Below, piece by piece: positions 61,221 through 64,000 of a DNA stretch of 64,000 nt. The notes under the pieces are model-generated. The model worked only from the letters and a program-made list of their open reading frames with translations, was not told the origin of the DNA and did no database searches. The stretch is from contig QKYT01000126.1 of NCBI GenBank assembly GCA_003550305.1, positions 144,859 to 208,858 of the forward strand, read 5' to 3'. The stretch comes from Glomus cerebriforme. Taxonomy: Eukaryota; Glomeromycota; Glomeromycetes; Glomerales; Glomeraceae. The position numbers and the translations under genes are program-made. Numbering within the stretch: position 1 is the stretch's first letter; each line of letters opens with the position of its first letter.

Positions 61221-61959
61221 AATTTATTAATTTATCACACGATTTAATTACTAATGGAATTGCCGATATTCCAAGAGATATATTGGATGAATCAGATGAA
61301 AATAATGCGAAAGATGATGAAGTTAATAATAGTAGAGCAAGTAATAACAATAAAAGAACCAGAGTAGGTGATTATGATTATAATATAGATGCTATATTAG
61401 GTATAAGTGATGATGATAATTATAATGATAATTATGAGAAATAATAATAATGAGAAATAATTACGATAGTTGATCCAATAAAAATTAATTCTAATATCAT
61501 ATAATTTAAATAATGTGACATTGTTAACTATTTAGAAAATATATAATGTAATTATGCAAGGCAAAATATTCACGATTAAAGTTCAGTTAACATATAATTA
61601 TACAGGTATAATTATAATTTCAATTATATTACATTTATATTTTAAAACTGTGCAATTTAATTAATATTAGAATCAAAAAGTTTTAAGGACTTCGTTAATT
61701 AAATTTATTACATTAGATCAAAAAATTTTAAGAATTGCATTAATTAAATTTATTATATCAGAACAAAAAAAAAAATTTATTACATTAGAATCAAAACTGC
61801 AATACTTTAATATTATTATGTTTATCAGTTTATGTATTAAATATTATAACAAATTTTAAAATTATGATGTTCTCAAAAATATAAATACAGAATATTTTTT
61901 TGCAACTAAAAACCAAATCATATTTTAATTTTCAAATCAAATTTATAAGATAAACAAAT

Positions 61960-62323
61960 AGCAGCAATAGTACCTTATAATCNANNGGNACTGGTAGCAT
62001 TTCAATGNACAATCAATGCTGCTAAACAATTAATTGCAGAAAGAAGAAACCTATACCAGCAATTCGAAAGAATTGCAAATCATCATTATGGCAATGTCTA
62101 GACATTAATAGCAAACAAGGTGTTCACTGCAACTGGCTTTATAATGACACCCAAACAATGCCATACAAAATGGAACGCCCTCAAAAGAGGTTATGAAAAC
62201 CTCATAAGAATAACAAATGATAANGAGGAAGAATTTCCTCTTANAAGNCCTAACAGTTTTGATCNANCATNTTTNGGCNATATGAATGATGAATTTTGGC
62301 TGCAGACTGGTAATTATTATTAA
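61960..62323 (+). pseudogene. Myb/SANT-like DNA-binding fragment within the hAT element
   Basis: Open stretches include NAAKQLIAERRNLYQQFERI, ANHHYGNV, then after one stop TPKQCHTKWNALKRGYENLI. This is the tri-helical Myb/SANT-like pattern, with a TPxQCxxKWNxLKxGYENL signature found near many fungal DNA transposons. Many N bases (61983-62278) obscure the frame. Confidence 0.55.
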
Positions 62324-62993
62324 GTATCATTAAATTTTATTTAGGCCATTTATTTACATTTTTTATTGGATTTTAGATTTATTTAGATAGGAATACAGAC
62401 GTCAAAATGCTATACATGATCGCCATTGATATGAATACCAGTATAGGTCATGTTCTCCGAGAAGAGAAAGAAGAAAAAGGAGATCCCCTTCTCATAATTG
62501 ATTGAGTAGTAGAGATGGTAAAAGAAGAGATAAAAGGAGAAATAGATTTCAACATAGAAGATATTATAGACATTAAAATTTTTATTTTTATTTTATTATA
62601 TTATAATTATATTTTGTTATTTATCAATTATCNTTATTANATTATTTTAATTTTNANAATAAAAAAANGAAATTATTTACTAAATATTATGATAATACAA
62701 AGCAATTATTCTATCTTAAGCAATCATTTTTTCTGCATTTACTACTGTATATTCTACGAATATACTTATAATCAAAATCCCAGTGTCTTATAAATTAGTT
62801 TAAATACTGAAACTCTAATTAAATCATATAAAAAGTATTGCTGAAATGCTGAAACAGTTTCAGCAAGTTTCAGCAATTTCATAATTTTGATAGGGTTTGC
62901 AATTTTGGCATTTTTTGATAATTTTGTGAAACTAGTTTGGCAGTTTCATATACACCATTCTGCTGAAACCGTCTAGTTTCGGCAAGCAACCTT

Positions 62994-64000
62994 AATATAA
63001 GTTAATAATAGAATTCTATTATCTTTTGATTCTTCCACTTCAGCTAATAATAATGATGTTGGTGATACTGCTACTAATACTATTTATTATTTGCACTGCC
63101 CAAGATATTCAAATATAATCTCAAATATTTTAAAATATAATAATATATGTTAAATAAATCAGAAAGTGATTTTTATGTGACTTCTAAATCAAAAAACTAA
63201 TTAGGAATAAAAAAGTGAATTTAACAATCCACTCATATACAATATATAATTAAAATACCAAGTTTATTAATGAAGCTGAAAAGTTAACACAAACACTGAT
63301 TAAGTATAAAATCAAACTAGGTTTATTTTACTTTTTTTATAAGTACAGATAAATAGTTTTCAGTTTTTGCACTTGGTACATTAGCAGTTAGATGTAACCA
63401 TTTTGAATAGTTTATTTAAATGGTGTGTTACAGCTTCTCTCACCCAACAAATCTATCACATTCTCCTAAGTTATAGTCTGCAGTTAGCATATAAACATAC
63501 AATATATGATTACCAAAATATCCAAAATATCAAAAAAAAACCAACCCGAATACTCATCAATATTTAGTGAAGCATTAGAGATCAATATGTCATATTGCGT
63601 ACTTTTTCAGGCTTATATTCTTGATCGAAATAGTCTGGGATATCTCTTTCATATCTTGTTTGACGTCACTTTTGTTTCAAATTATTATGAGCTTTTTTTT
63701 AACTAATACTTTCCTTCACTCATCACTCGCAGATCCAGCTGTATATTCAGATAAAGAATCCTTTTGTGGTGGAAGGGAAGGAATGATAATACGTAGAAGA
63801 GAAGCTTTATCTTTTAGAAATTTAGTAGATGAATGAGTTTTCTCATTTTTCTATAAAATATTTCATATACATCTTTAAATAAAGACAAAATATGTTATAT
63901 AATCTATTCACATAGTATTCCTTCTTCTTTATAATTTTTATATAAATTATCTGTAACAAATATAATTACTTTCATTATATTGTGATAATTATTAATAATG
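62994..64000. other. AT-rich tail of the window, no gene recognised
   Basis: Mostly A/T sequence. A plus-strand frame at 63621-63836 ends in a short well-composed stretch (YSDKESFCGGREGMIIRRRE) preceded by an acceptor-like CACTCGCAG at 63724-63732. It could be an exon remnant, but there is no supporting context. Confidence 0.4.

Larger units (their letters stand above)
58641..62993 (+). mobile_element. Decayed hAT-type DNA transposon with inverted ends
   Basis: About 4.35 kb. The ends share AGGTTGCTTGCC (58643-58654) in inverted form (GGCAAGCAACCT at 62981-62992). About 130-150 bases of subterminal sequence on each side are rich in GCTGAAA or its complement. The interior carries a plus-strand transposase remnant at 59170-61220, then a Myb/SANT-like remnant at 61960-62340. 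Stops, frameshifts and N bases make it non-functional as read. No 8-base target duplication was evident at the ends chosen. Confidence 0.7.

Overview
The window is eukaryotic and very probably fungal. It is strongly AT-rich, and most genes are broken by many short GT-AG introns, usually of about 60-120 bases. The protein families are fungal or fungal-like: a Hel2-type ribosome quality-control ligase, Irc21-like cytochrome b5 protein, a Met8/Met1-like siroheme enzyme and a CaMK-type kinase. The decayed transposons and the PD-(D/E)XK-like family resemble what is known from arbuscular mycorrhizal fungi (Glomeromycotina, Rhizophagus-like). That placement is an inference from sequence style, not a database match.

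Layout. 1-3.7 kb is AT-rich and without genes. 3.7-29.4 kb is a dense housekeeping block: HEL2/ZNF598 (-), ChaC gamma-glutamylcyclotransferase (+), nucleotide-sugar transporter (-), Gfo/Idh/MocA oxidoreductase (+, 17 exons including a 5-nt one), Irc21-like cytochrome b5 protein (+), a small membrane protein (-), a coiled-coil protein (-), argininosuccinate synthase (-), an unknown 199-aa protein (-), exosome subunit RRP41 (+), a mitochondrial membrane protein (-), cyclophilin PPIL4 (-), ribosomal protein uS11/RPS14 (+) and a siroheme synthase-like fusion (-). 29.4-35.3 kb holds two decayed tandem copies of a gene with bromodomain-like and PD-(D/E)XK-like parts. 35.4-48.2 kb is a second gene block: CaMK-like kinase (+), DeSI/PPPDE peptidase (-), AUH-like enoyl-CoA hydratase (+), a decayed unknown gene (-), an intronless short XRN exonuclease (+), an LYR protein (-) and cyclophilin PPIL3 (+). 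From 48.2 kb to the end there are only transposons and repeats. These are a Mutator-like element (MULE) with long terminal inverted repeats, a two-copy tandem repeat of about 1.16 kb, and a decayed hAT element with an extra Myb/SANT-like frame. Most N bases lie in this last part.

Functionally the intact genes are housekeeping: ribosome synthesis and quality control, RNA decay, splicing-linked cyclophilins, arginine and siroheme synthesis, glutathione turnover, leucine catabolism, Golgi sugar transport, calcium signalling and mitochondrial biogenesis. Several lie head to head with short shared promoters (HEL2/ChaC, 199-aa protein/RRP41, PPIL4/RPS14, DeSI/AUH, LYR/PPIL3).

The points most worth following up are: (1) the MULE, whose inverted repeats each contain an inward-facing tRNA-Lys-like unit followed by a Pol III-type T run; (2) gene architecture around start codons, with three genes whose first coding exon is only the ATG and a fourth (PPIL4) whose ATG is apparently made by splicing; (3) the 5-nt microexon in the oxidoreductase; (4) the duplicated bromodomain/nuclease-like pseudogenes. 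Exon boundaries were placed by eye from splice consensus, reading-frame closure and family conservation; no transcript data were available.
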